Shown: positions 19,130-27,922 of the stretch, one piece after another
Position numbering within the stretch: position 1 is the first letter of the stretch
Layout: each line of letters starts with the position of its first letter
Origin: Rhodospirillales bacterium
GTDB lineage: Bacteria > Pseudomonadota > Alphaproteobacteria > Acetobacterales > Acetobacteraceae
NCBI GenBank assembly: GCA_025352665.1
Contig: JANXSM010000079.1
Span: 1 to 42,673 of the forward strand
Direction of reading: 5' to 3'
Length of the DNA: 42,673 nucleotides
Position numbers and translations under genes: made by a program
The notes under the pieces: generated by a model
Told to the model about the DNA's origin: nothing
Database searches by the model: none
Seen by the model: only the letters and a program-made list of their open reading frames with translations

Positions 19130-19360
19130 TTGGCGTTGGCAAGTATCTTGTCTGCCGCGATGGCAGTCTCGTTCGGAGCGATCGCCCCCGCACTCGGCGA
19201 GGGCTGCGCCGTCGCCATGGATGCCATCGCCCGACAACCCGAGGCCGCCAATACCATCTCCCGCACGTTGTTCGTGTGCCTTGCGATGATCGAAACAATG
19301 GCCATTTACTGCCTTTTCATCGCACTCCTGCTGATCTTCGCCAATCCGTTGCTCAAATGA
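19121..19360 (+). pseudogene. atpE: N-ATPase c subunit AtpE with nonsense codon 3
   Basis: A ribosome site AAGGA precedes ATG 19121, which reads M-N-stop (TGA 19127-19129), then LALASILSAAMAVSFGAIAP. N-ATPase c subunits commonly have W at this place, so TGG to TGA is the simplest reading. The rest is intact: GEGCAVAMDAIARQPEAANT loop and second helix with the ion-binding glutamate in IETMAIYCLFIALLLIFANP. Glu, Thr and Tyr occupy the E65/S66/Y70 positions known from the Na+ enzyme of Ilyobacter, and Glu replaces Q32. Reinitiation at TTG 19130 could in principle still make a 76-residue protein. Confidence 0.8.
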
Positions 19361-19364
19361 CATC

Positions 19365-19703
19365 ATGACGATCGACTGGTGGACGCTTGGTTTCCAGACT
19401 GTCAACATCCTCGTGCTCGTCTGGCTCCTGCAGCATTTCTTCTGGCGCCCCGTGGCCGCCATGATCGCGCTGCGCGCGACCACCACGCAGCAGGCGCTCG
19501 ATACGGTGCAGGCCAAAGGTCGGGACGCCGCGGCAGCACTGGCGGACATCGCCAAAACCCGGGTAGGTTTTGTCGCAGAACGCTAGGCGATCCTCGATGC
19601 CGCACGTCAAACCGCAGAGCAGACGACTGCCGCAGCCGCAGCCGCCGCAGCAGCCGCAGCAGCCGCGGCCAAGGTTGCCTCATGCGACCTGGCCGCACAG
19701 GCC
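19365..19703 (+). pseudogene. atpF: N-ATPase b subunit AtpF, nonsense and truncated
   Basis: ATG 19365 begins [20 protein letters not shown] with one membrane anchor followed by the stalk helix ([20 protein letters not shown]). A TAG at 19584-19586 interrupts [18 protein letters not shown]. Homology continues in frame into an alanine run of about 14 residues (19622-19670) and then dissolves into the alpha-subunit remnant. The C-terminal two thirds of a normal b subunit is gone. The gene begins four bases after the atpE stop. Confidence 0.8.
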
Positions 19704-19711
19704 CAGATCGC

Positions 19712-20986
19712 GCCAAGGCCTGGATGGATACCGCCGGCAAGCGGCTTGACACCGCCATCCTCGGTCCGCTTACCGAGCAGGTTGGCCATGTCGAGGAAGT
19801 CGCGGATGGCATCGCCGGGGTCTCTGGTCTCGCCAACGTCGAATTTGGCGAAGTGGATCGGGTGCCAGTCGGACCGGCATTGCTCGGCCGCGTCGTCGAC
19901 CCCCTCGGCCGTCCGCTTGACGATCTGGGCCCGATCGAAGCTGATGACCATCAGCCGATCGAGCGCGCCGCACCCACCATCATCGATCGGGATCTGGTGA
20001 CCGAGCCGGTACAAACCGGACTGGTGGTGATCGACGCCCTGTTTGCCCTCGGTCGTCGCCAGCGCGAGTTGATCATCGGCGATCGCGCAATTGGTAAACC
20101 GACGATCGCCGTCGATACCATTATCAACCAGAAGTCCGGCGACCTCGTCTGCGTCTATGTCGCAGTAGGCCAGAAAAGCTCCAGCGTTCGGCGGGCAATC
20201 GATGCGCTCCGCGCCCACGCCGCGTTCGAACGCTGCATCGTCGTCAACGATCTCTCCAAACACGCAGCCACCCATCGCGAAATCGCGTTGCTGACCAAGC
20301 AGTCGCCCGGCCGGGAGGCCTATCCCGGCGACGTATTCTACGTGCACGCGAGATTGCTCGAACGGGCGGTAAAGCTCTCAAAGGAAAAGGGTGGCGGCTC
20401 ACTGGCCGCGCTGCCGATCGCGGAGACCGACGCGGGCAATCTCAGTGCCTATATCCCAACCAATCTGATTTCGATCACCGACGGTCAGATTGTGCTTGAC
20501 ACCAAACTGTTCCACGAAGGCCAGAAATCCGCGGTCGACGTTGGCACCAGCGCCAGCCGGGTTGGCGGCAAAACCCAGGCCCAAGCGCTGCGCGATGCGG
20601 CCGCAACGTTGCGGCTCGACTACGCGCAGTTCATTGAACTCGAAAGTTTCACGCGCTTCGGCGGCATGCACGATACGCGTGTGCGCGGTCAACTCACGCG
20701 CGGCGCCCGCACCCTCGCCATCCTCAACCAGGTGCAGCACGCCCCCCCCCTGCGCCTGGCCGACGAGGTAGCGCTGGTAACGGCCATTCAAATCGGCATT
20801 CTCGACCATTTGCCACCAGAGGCCATCCTTGCGTTCCGCAACCAGTTGACCGCGGCACTCGAGCAACGCGCACCGGACCTGGTCCGTCTGATCCAAGAAG
20901 GAAAAGCTCTGGACGAACCAACGAAGCAGGCGCTCGGGTCGGCTCTGAAAGCCATTGCGAGCGCGCTGGCGGCCACCGTGCCCTGA
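19712..20986 (+). pseudogene. atpA: N-ATPase alpha subunit AtpA with deletions and broken P-loop
   Basis: The open frame is continuous but the protein is damaged. Near 19855 NVEFGEVDR joins [20 protein letters not shown], losing about 40 residues of the N-terminal barrel. The Walker A, normally GDRQTGKT, reads GDRAIGKP (20078-20101). Near 20245 ERCIVV joins [19 protein letters not shown], deleting the Walker B neighbourhood. The C-terminal half ([60 protein letters not shown]) is well kept. No good start codon remains; 19712 is where alpha-like sequence begins. Confidence 0.85.
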
Positions 20987-21832
20987 CAGAGCGTCTCACC
21001 GATATCGCCGATCGGATCACGGGTATCCGCCAACTTGGGGCCGTCGTGAATGCCAGGCGCGGCATTGCAGCAGCCCGGGCGCAGCAAACGCGTGGCCAGA
21101 TCGCAGCGGTGGAGGCGTACTCGGCCGTTTTGCCGCGGCAATCGAACGGGCATTGGCCCTGATCCCGGCACCGGTGCCCGTCGCATCCAACACACCGGCG
21201 CGTCTCGCGATCGTGCTGATGTGCGCTGAGCAGGGTTTTGCGGGCGCGTTCAGCGAACGGGTGCTCGGAGCGGTCGGCCCGGACCTCGCCACCGCCACGT
21301 TCTTCATCGTCGGAACCCGCGGTGTCGCGGTCGCTGCGGAACGTGGCATCGTGCCGCCTGGACCGGCGCCATGCCATCTCAATCCACCGACATTCCGCGC
21401 ACTGCGGACGGAATCGCCGCGATCCTGTATGCCCGGATAGCCAATGGCACGATCGATCGCCTGCACACAATCCACACCCGGTGGCAGGCAGGCAAACCCC
21501 TGACGGTGGAACGACATCGCCTGTTCCCGCTCGACATCACGGCCTTCGCCGAATAAACCGATGGTGACCCTCCTCTGCTGAACCTACCGCCGCCGGCGCT
21601 ATTGACATCGCTGACCGCCGACTACGTGCATGCCCGGCTCTCTGCGGCGGCACTCCAGGCATTCGCCGCGGAGAACCAAACCCGTGTAGAGGCCACGGCC
21701 GCCGCCCAGACGGAAGTCGATCGCAGGCTGAAGCAGCTGCAACGCCAGGCTCAGCTGGTGCGCCAGGACGAAATCACCGCCGAAATTGTCGAACTCGCGG
21801 CCGGGGAGGCCGCGAGCAACTCGCGGCTGTGA
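20983..21832 (+). pseudogene. atpG: N-ATPase gamma subunit AtpG, multiply frameshifted
   Basis: The alpha stop is followed in overlap by CTG 20983, which reads [11 protein letters not shown] where an ATG is expected (ATGA changed to CTGA). Homology (GIRQLGAVVNARRGIAAARA) shifts frame near 21120 to LGRFAAAIERALALIPAPVP, which includes VLMCAEQGFAGAFSERVLGA. It shifts again near 21370 to ADGIAAILYARIANGTIDRL, meets TAA at 21554-21556, and resumes in a third frame from 21568 (LTADYVHARLSAAALQAFAA) to the natural end. Gamma is the rotor shaft, so the complex could not assemble. Confidence 0.85.
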
Positions 21833-21834
21833 AC

Positions 21835-22875
21835 CTATCCGAAGGCGATAACCACCTTCAGCGCCCGGCTCTCCACCGCCTGGCCGAACACGTCATAGGC
21901 CTCCATGATCTGATCCATCTTGAAGCGATGAGTGATCAATCGCCTCGCATCGATCTTGCGCGACTGCACCGTCTTCAGCAGCATCGGCGTTGTCACAGTA
22001 TCAACCAAACGCGTGGTGATCGTGATGTTGCGCGACCATAGGCTCTCCAGGTGAAGATCCACCTTCACGCCATGCACGCCAACATTGGCGATGGTGCCCC
22101 CGGCACCGACGATCGCCTCGCACAACAGGAAGGTTGCGGGAACACCAACCGCCTCAATCGCGGTATCGACCCCTCGACCAGAGGTCAGCGCCATCACCGT
22201 ATCCGCAGCCTTCCCATCGGCGCTGTTGACCGTGTGTGTCGCTCCGAACTGGCGTGCGACGTGCAGCCTGTTGTCATCGAGATCGATCATTATGATCTCG
22301 GCGGGAGAATAGAGCTGCGCGGTCAGCAATGCAGCGAGGCCAATCGGGCCAGAGCCCACGATGGCCACGGAACTACCAGGGGAAACGCGGCCGTTCAGCA
22401 CGCCGCATTCAAAGCCCGTCGGAAGAATGTCGCTGAGCATGACGATTGCTTCCTCATCGGCTCCTGGCGGCAGTGGATACAGGCTTGTGTCTGCGTGAGG
22501 TGTGCGCACGTATTCCGCCTGTGTGCCATCGATCTCGTTGCCCAGGATCCAGCCACCGGTTGTGCAATGGGAGAACATGCCCCGGCGGCAGTATTCGCAT
22601 TTGCCACAGGACGAGATGCAGGAGATCAAAACGTGATCCCCAGCGTGAAATGCAGTCACGCCGCTGCCAACCTCCTCGATGACGCCGACGCCTTCATGGC
22701 CAAGAATTCGCCCAGGTTTGCAGGTCGCCACATCGCCTTTCAGAATATGCAGATCGGTCCCACAGATCGTGGTCTTCGTCATCCGCACGATCGCATCGCC
22801 CGGCGCCTGAATAACCGGCCTCGGCCGATCCTCAACCGCCCGTTTACCCGCGGCTTGATATACCAGCGCCTTCAT
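21835..22875 (-). CDS. Zinc-dependent medium-chain alcohol dehydrogenase
   Basis: A 346-residue MDR enzyme. Catalytic zinc ligands lie in CGTDLHILKGD and GHEGVGVIEEVG (GHE box). The structural zinc lobe CISSCGKCEYCRRGMFSHC and the NAD-binding motif GSGPIGLAALLTAQ are complete. ATG 22875 is chosen because GAAAGG lies seven bases upstream and the protein then begins MKALVYQAAGKRAV like its relatives. It oxidises a primary or secondary alcohol with NAD(P); the physiological substrate is unknown. It stands downstream of the Mla-type operon and tail-to-tail with the atpG remnant, two bases apart. Confidence 0.9.
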   Translation of the reverse strand: MKALVYQAAGKRAVEDRPRPVIQAPGDAIVRMTKTTICGTDLHILKGDVATCKPGRILGHEGVGVIEEVGSGVTAFHAGDHVLISCISSCGKCEYCRRGMFSHCTTGGWILGNEIDGTQAEYVRTPHADTSLYPLPPGADEEAIVMLSDILPTGFECGVLNGRVSPGSSVAIVGSGPIGLAALLTAQLYSPAEIIMIDLDDNRLHVARQFGATHTVNSADGKAADTVMALTSGRGVDTAIEAVGVPATFLLCEAIVGAGGTIANVGVHGVKVDLHLESLWSRNITITTRLVDTVTTPMLLKTVQSRKIDARRLITHRFKMDQIMEAYDVFGQAVESRALKVVIAFG

Positions 22876-23014
22876 GTCTCTGCCTTTCGATGGCAAGCGA
22901 TGCCCGATCCGGCGAGCCTCCGCTGCATAATCCGAAATCTAGTCGATCAATTCCATCCGCGCGGGTGCGAGTTCGTCGAGCGACTATGCAAATCTGCACA
23001 CGCATGCATGAGGT

Positions 23015-23614
23015 TCATGTGCCGCGCGCGAGTTCCGCAAGCGCTGCTGCGATCCGGTTCGCCAGCTCGTCCAACGCCTTCGTCATTGCAGCGGCTGCTG
23101 CGTCATCCCCGCCATCGACCGGCGTTACCACAAGGCGAGTGTATTCGGCTCTTTGAACGACCTGGTCGCTGGCCCGTACGACTGTCCATTTCGCTCCGAA
23201 CGCTCCCGGCGCGTCGGCGCGAAGCTCGAACAGATCGACATCTATCAAAACCTGCCAGGTCGCAGCGCGGTCCGGCCGACCCGCGGTTATATCCATGCCG
23301 GTGAGCAACAGCGTCAGTGCGTCGCCCACCGCTCGTCTGACCCCGACCGACAGGCGGTCCGCCCATTGACCTGCGGGGTCGACCACCAGCTCGTTGGCAC
23401 CCTTGCGGAAAACAATATCGCGGGTATCCAGAAAGTCAGGTACCAATACCGGCTTCAACTCGACGAGCGGCAACCCCAACTCTCGAATGTCGATGGCCTG
23501 GATTTTGGTCAGATGACCGAGCAGATACGCGCGCGGTGGCTGCGTGGCGGCGCAACCAGAGATCGCAAAAAGAACCGTACACACCAGAATGCTTTGGCGC
23601 GAACCGAACGTCAT
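23015..23614 (-). CDS. PqiC/YmbA-type ABC transport auxiliary lipoprotein
   Basis: A 199-residue lipoprotein. The N-terminus has a hydrophobic stretch and lipobox (ILVCTVLFAISGC), so the mature protein would start at Cys 21 and be anchored in the outer membrane. The body (YLLGHL, ELGLPLVELKPVLVPDFLD, WADRLSVGVRRAVGDALT) matches the ABC-type transport auxiliary domain of PqiC. Such proteins link MCE proteins to the outer membrane in lipid transport. ATG 23614 shares one base with the MCE stop (TGATG), which is convincing coupling; the TTG just before it is less likely. Confidence 0.88.
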   Translation of the reverse strand: MTFGSRQSILVCTVLFAISGCAATQPPRAYLLGHLTKIQAIDIRELGLPLVELKPVLVPDFLDTRDIVFRKGANELVVDPAGQWADRLSVGVRRAVGDALTLLLTGMDITAGRPDRAATWQVLIDVDLFELRADAPGAFGAKWTVVRASDQVVQRAEYTRLVVTPVDGGDDAAAAAMTKALDELANRIAAALAELARGT

Positions 23615-24594
23615 CAACGGCCCCCCCGCCCGGTGAGCAGCGCACTCGGGTTTCGCTCTACTTCGGTTGAAAACCCTCGCAGGGCGCTGGCCGAAGCGGC
23701 AAGATCGCGCAATGCCGCCGCCAGATCAGCGCGCATTTGCGAACGCGGCTCGATGAGGTCCTTCGCCGTGTCCATCATCTGATTTGCCTGCACCAGGGCC
23801 TTGTCTGCGGTCGCAAGCGTGCGATGCAGGTCAACGCTTCCGCTGTCCAGCTGATGCTGTGCGTCCGCCACCAGTCGGTCGAGGTTGCGCAAGCTGCCCG
23901 CCGCGTTGGTCTGCAAAGACGCGATCGCCCGAGCCGTGGTGGCGAGCGTGGCAGCGGCGGCATCGGATGTCCCACGAAGGCTGTCCAAAGTCGGGCCGAT
24001 GGTCGTGTTCAGCCGTGTTGACATCGCATCGAGGGAATGTAGAACCCGACCGGCGGTCTCGGCGAGCTCGCGCAGGGGGATCTCCGCAACCTGAGACTTG
24101 ATCTGTTGCAATTCAGAGGGGAGCGCCGGTATTTCGGTGACGTCGCCCCCGCCACCAATCAGGTGCGCGGCTGTGTTCGGCAACAGGTCGAGATCCACCG
24201 CGAGCTGGCCGGTCACCAGGCTCTGCGTCGCTAGCTTTGCGCGCAACCCGGCCGCAATCAGCGTCGGCAGAGTGACCACACCGCTCGAACGCGCATGATT
24301 GACGGCGGAGACGGCAGTCTCCTCGAGATCGAGGTAAACCGGAATCGCTGCACTCAAATCCTGCAGATCCAGTCGAAGTGAAATCGAACGGACCGCACCC
24401 ACTCGAACGCCACGAAATGTCACGGGAGCGCCGATCTGCAGCCCTGCGACCGAGCCTTCGAAGAACACCACTGCCGCTGTCTTTGTTGTAAACAGCGTCA
24501 TGCCACCGAACAACAGTATGGCCGCTACGGCCAAAACCATGCCGCCAAGCACAAAGCCGCCGACCATTGTGGCCCTAGTTGCGTGCATCATCAT
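23614..24594 (-). CDS. mlaD: MCE-family lipid transport protein (MlaD-like)
   Basis: About 326 residues. One N-terminal membrane anchor (GGFVLGGMVLAVAAILLFGG) is followed by a single MCE domain (FFEGSVAGLQIGAPVTFRGV, then RVGAVRSISLRLDLQD). A long C-terminal helical region of low complexity (residues about 170-320) probably extends across the periplasm. It is longer than E. coli MlaD (183) and closer to PqiB/Mce-like organisation with one domain. Three consecutive ATGs (24594, 24591, 24588) are candidate starts. The start overlaps the ATPase gene by 20 bases. Confidence 0.88.
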   Translation of the reverse strand: MMMHATRATMVGGFVLGGMVLAVAAILLFGGMTLFTTKTAAVVFFEGSVAGLQIGAPVTFRGVRVGAVRSISLRLDLQDLSAAIPVYLDLEETAVSAVNHARSSGVVTLPTLIAAGLRAKLATQSLVTGQLAVDLDLLPNTAAHLIGGGGDVTEIPALPSELQQIKSQVAEIPLRELAETAGRVLHSLDAMSTRLNTTIGPTLDSLRGTSDAAAATLATTARAIASLQTNAAGSLRNLDRLVADAQHQLDSGSVDLHRTLATADKALVQANQMMDTAKDLIEPRSQMRADLAAALRDLAASASALRGFSTEVERNPSALLTGRGGR

Positions 24595-25378
24595 TCGTCC
24601 CGCTGTGCCTAGCCTCACCGGAAGCGCCGCGATGCATGAAGGCACGCACAACCGGTGTGCCGCACGTGTCACGCAGGACAGACGGGGCGCCATGGGCAAT
24701 CGGCGTCCTTGTGCCTGCGTCGAGGAAGATGCCGTCATCGGCAATGGCGAACAGGCTTGCCAGTTCGTGGCTGACGATGATGATCGTGGCACCGAACCCT
24801 TCGCGCAGATCAAGAATCAGATTATCCATCCGCCGCGATGTGACGGGATCGAGACCCGCGGAAGGTTCGTCGAAGAAAAGCACCTCGGGATCTAGCGCCA
24901 AGGCCCGCGCCAAGCCGGCACGCTTGCGCATGCCACCGCTAAGTTCCGCCGGCATTCGGCCGCCGTCAGCATCGAGCCCAACCATTGCCAATTTCAGCCG
25001 CACCAAAAGATCGATTGATGCCTCGTCCAGACTCGTGAACATCCGCATCGGCAACGCCACGTTCTCTGCCACGGTCAGGGAACTCCACAACGCGCCGCTT
25101 TGGAACAGAACGCCGAAGCCACGCCCGAGATCGGCCCGGCGTACGCCCGAGGCCGCCCAGTAATCCTCACCCAAGACGCGGACTGTGCCGGCGACCGGGC
25201 GCAGCAGGCCGATCAGTGACTTCAGCAGCGTGCTCTTGCCACAGCCGCTGCCGCCCATGATGGCAAATATGGATCCTCGCTTGACGTCGAAGGATACGTC
25301 GTGCTGGATCACGTGCTCGCCAAAAGCCAGTGTCAGCCCTGCCACTTCCAACATCGCGGGATCGGATTTCGCTGCCAC
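24575..25378 (-). CDS. mlaF: MlaF-like ABC transporter ATP-binding protein
   Basis: A 267-residue ATPase with Walker A GGSGCGKST, a Q-loop in FGVLFQSGALWSSLTVAENV, signature ELSGGMRKRAGLARAL, Walker B VLFFDEPSAGLDPVTSRRMD and switch histidine in IIVSHELAS. The LSGGMRKR signature and the FQSGAL loop are characteristic of the Mla/Ttg2A group. It powers phospholipid movement between membranes with the adjacent permease and MCE protein. The start is a GTG (25378), three bases after the permease stop. Confidence 0.92.
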   Translation of the reverse strand: MAAKSDPAMLEVAGLTLAFGEHVIQHDVSFDVKRGSIFAIMGGSGCGKSTLLKSLIGLLRPVAGTVRVLGEDYWAASGVRRADLGRGFGVLFQSGALWSSLTVAENVALPMRMFTSLDEASIDLLVRLKLAMVGLDADGGRMPAELSGGMRKRAGLARALALDPEVLFFDEPSAGLDPVTSRRMDNLILDLREGFGATIIIVSHELASLFAIADDGIFLDAGTRTPIAHGAPSVLRDTCGTPVVRAFMHRGASGEARHSGTNDDARN

Positions 25379-25381
25379 CGC

Positions 25382-26488
25382 TCAGAAATCCAGCGCGTTG
25401 GCGCAGATGGCGAACACCGCATCCAGCGCTATAACGCCGACGATGCCGACAACGACAGCCCGCGTCGCCGAATTGCCGACATCGCTTGCGCTGCGTCCGG
25501 CCCGTAACCCGATATGGCAGCCAGCCAAGGCCACCAGAGCTCCAAACGCGATGCTCTTGGAAAATCCGAAAACGAATTGGCTCGCCGAAACGGCGGCCCG
25601 GGTCTGCTCAAAGTAGGCTGTAGGTGTAATCGCCAACATGCCGATGGCCACGGTCATCCCGCCCAGCAGGCCAATCGCACACCCATACAAATACAATAGC
25701 GGCATTGTAGCGGTCAAAGCTAAAACCCTTGGCAGAATGAGGTAGTCTTGCACCGGGATACCGGTGGCGCGCAGTGCGTCGATCTCCTCGTTGCCTTGCA
25801 TCGTCGCAATATGTGCGGCATAGGCGCCTCCAGTGCGCCCCGCCATGACGATGGCGGTCATGACAGCAGCCATTTCCCGCACCAGTGCGATCCCAACCAG
25901 GTTCGCCACAAATACATCGGCGCCAAATCGACGAAGTTGCACTGCGCCCACGAATGCAAGAATGCCGCCGACCAGAAAATTCACGATCGCCACGATAGGC
26001 AACGCAGAGCCGCCAGCGTCTCGAAGGCAGTCCACCAGATCGCCGCCCTGCATACGGCTCCCGCCCCGCATCGCCCCGAATGCATGGAGGATGCTGTCGC
26101 CCAGCAACGCACAGACGGCAAGGAGTTCCGTCCAGGTCGCCAGAGCCCGTTGGCCGAGCCGCGTCGATAATCCGGTCAGGACCGCAGGCACCGTGGTCTG
26201 TGGAGGGCAATCCTGCAGCAGCGCCAGCAGTCGCAGTGCCGCGGCAGGCAATGCCGCAGTCTGTAACACAGCCCGCTTGCCCGCGGCTGCGGTTCGCAGC
26301 TGCCAAAGCATTGCAATCAAGCCGCTGTCCCACCGACCCAGAGCCGCTACGTCAAAGGCAATCTCGGTGCCCTCGGCAGCCTGTGCCATGATCTGTGTAA
26401 CGGCTGCGTCGATCGTGTCGACGCAGCCGTTGCGGGCAATCCAGTCACCTGAGATCGCAACGACTGAATGGCTCTCCTCTCGTCGCAC
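25382..26488 (-). CDS. mlaE: MlaE-like permease with N-terminal STAS domain
   Basis: A 368-residue protein starting at GTG 26488. Residues about 8-100 form a STAS-like domain (VVAISGDWIARNGCVDTIDA; FDVAALGRWDSGLIAMLWQL) fused to the MlaE permease (AGGSALPIVAIVNFLVGGIL; RTGGAYAAHIATMQGNEEID; GFSKSIAFGALVALAGCHIG). In E. coli the STAS protein MlaB is separate and controls the ATPase; here it is built in. It is the first gene of a four-gene operon with MlaF, MCE and lipoprotein genes. No MlaC or MlaA gene is nearby. Confidence 0.92.
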   Translation of the reverse strand: MRREESHSVVAISGDWIARNGCVDTIDAAVTQIMAQAAEGTEIAFDVAALGRWDSGLIAMLWQLRTAAAGKRAVLQTAALPAAALRLLALLQDCPPQTTVPAVLTGLSTRLGQRALATWTELLAVCALLGDSILHAFGAMRGGSRMQGGDLVDCLRDAGGSALPIVAIVNFLVGGILAFVGAVQLRRFGADVFVANLVGIALVREMAAVMTAIVMAGRTGGAYAAHIATMQGNEEIDALRATGIPVQDYLILPRVLALTATMPLLYLYGCAIGLLGGMTVAIGMLAITPTAYFEQTRAAVSASQFVFGFSKSIAFGALVALAGCHIGLRAGRSASDVGNSATRAVVVGIVGVIALDAVFAICANALDF

Positions 26489-26548
26489 CGACCAGGCTGC
26501 CGGATGCGACTCTGTGACAGCCTTATCGCTTCGCAGAGCCCCGATCGC

Positions 26549-27103
26549 CTAGGCCGCCGTTTCGACGGCGACCGGAAGGTTCGTGTGCGTATCCAGCTGT
26601 GCTGGCCCACTCTGCTGCAGCAACGTGCGCGCACGCTCCATCTCAACCATCGACCCGTGTGCCACGATCAGGAATCCATCCGCCTTCAGGGCCGTCTCGT
26701 AGTCCAACACGCTGTTGTGCGGCACACCGATACTGAATAGCGCGGCACCGATCGCACCAAGTCCGCCCACGACAACAGCACCCTCGATGCCCCCGGCAAT
26801 GGCGGTGAACACGGCTGCCGCCAGACTGCCCAACACCATCACGGGGCCTATGACGGGAACGGTGAGCATCAGGCCGCCGAACAGCAGCCCCCAAAGCCCG
26901 CCCCAATACGCTCCGCGCGAGCCCCAGAACCGAACACGATCGCCGGTACTGTAGAAGCCAACCGATGTCTCCTCGGTATGATAACCCTTCCCCACGATAG
27001 TAAAGTTCTTCATATCGAGCCCGCTCTCGGCGATCTTGCGAATCGCCGTCTCGGCTGCGGTATGTTCTCGGTAAACGGCGACAATCGTTTTCTCATCGGT
27101 CAT
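26549..27103 (-). CDS. YflT-like general stress protein with glycine-rich membrane segment
   Basis: A 184-residue protein. The N-terminal domain (TIVAVYREHTAAETAIRKIA, then FTIVGKGYHTEE) matches the YflT/general stress protein 17M fold. The middle is a Gly-rich hydrophobic hairpin (GAYWGGLWGLLFGGLMLTVP; GPVMVLGSLAAAVFTAIAGG), likely membrane-inserted. The tail (ALFSIGVPHNSVLDYETALK) ends in a disordered stretch. ATG 27103 is chosen for its AGGAG site; upstream extension is unsupported. It lies 25 bases after the BON gene. Molecular function is unknown; such genes accompany stress clusters. Confidence 0.82.
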   Translation of the reverse strand: MTDEKTIVAVYREHTAAETAIRKIAESGLDMKNFTIVGKGYHTEETSVGFYSTGDRVRFWGSRGAYWGGLWGLLFGGLMLTVPVIGPVMVLGSLAAAVFTAIAGGIEGAVVVGGLGAIGAALFSIGVPHNSVLDYETALKADGFLIVAHGSMVEMERARTLLQQSGPAQLDTHTNLPVAVETAA

Positions 27104-27128
27104 TTTTCGGCTCCTGGATATGTGGCAG

Positions 27129-27779
27129 TCAGTTAACAACGATGTCGTTTTCAACACCGGTGACACCGGATGCGCCCCAGGCAGTCGCTGCCGCTGTCTG
27201 GCGGTCATGGAATGTGTCGACATTGCCGGTCAGTCGCACGCGGCCGCCTTCTGCGGTGACCTTGACCTGGCTTGGTTCGTAGAACCAGGTGCGGTGCAGG
27301 GCGTGGGTAATGTTATCACTGATGCCGGCGACATCGAGGTGCGGCTTGATGGAAAGCTGGTTCGAAAGCCCCACGACACCGAACAAGCGGCGAATGTCCT
27401 GCTCAGCCAGATCCTTCTGATAATTCCAGTCGACTTGGCCGGTTAGCGTAACCCAACCGGTCTCCACTTTTACGCTGACGGCATCTTTGGGAACCGAGAC
27501 ATCCCACGACAGTCGTTCGATGGCCGCCGCGGCAATTTCCTCGTCCGTGCGAACCGCATCCATCGGCAGCCGCACCTCGATTTCCTCGGCGACCGCACGC
27601 ACACCCTTCACACGCGAAGCGGCGGCCTCGGCTGCAAACTTCTCGGCATAGCTTTCGACATGCCCGGTCAGCGCCACCACGCCGGCCTTCGCGGTCACAC
27701 CGATATGGGCGGCCGTCACACTCGGCTCCCAGCTCAGTTCCGCCATTACTGCCTTCTGCAAGTCTCTATCGGTGTTCAT
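27129..27779 (-). CDS. OsmY-like protein with three BON domains
   Basis: A 216-residue protein made of three consecutive BON domains, each about 65 residues. Repeat cores are VTAKAGVVALTGHVESYAEK, VKVETGWVTLTGQVDWNYQK and VTAEGGRVRLTGNVDTFHDR. BON domains bind phospholipid or support envelope integrity; OsmY is osmotically induced. No signal peptide is visible, so this copy may be cytoplasmic, unlike OsmY. It is co-directional with the stress protein downstream and the proton ATPase upstream (143 bases away). Confidence 0.9.
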   Translation of the reverse strand: MNTDRDLQKAVMAELSWEPSVTAAHIGVTAKAGVVALTGHVESYAEKFAAEAAASRVKGVRAVAEEIEVRLPMDAVRTDEEIAAAAIERLSWDVSVPKDAVSVKVETGWVTLTGQVDWNYQKDLAEQDIRRLFGVVGLSNQLSIKPHLDVAGISDNITHALHRTWFYEPSQVKVTAEGGRVRLTGNVDTFHDRQTAAATAWGASGVTGVENDIVVN

Positions 27780-27922
27780 TGGATTTTCCCTTGGATTGCT
27801 GCCAGCTCGCCGTCGCCTATTGTAAACCGCCGAATGCAGCGTTGTAGCCGCCTACGAGGCACGGCGGGGTGACCGACTTCGCTGGATGGCTATGCAGATG
27901 CGGTTGGAACGCTCTCCTATCA

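Noticed and set aside
18476-19555. 359-codon minus-strand frame opposite atpB-atpE-atpF
   Set aside because: Low-complexity antisense frame; the plus strand carries clear ATPase homology.
19622-19670. Microsatellite or CRISPR-like GCC/GCA repeat
   Set aside because: It is the alanine-rich stretch of the decayed b subunit, with no regular unit or spacers.
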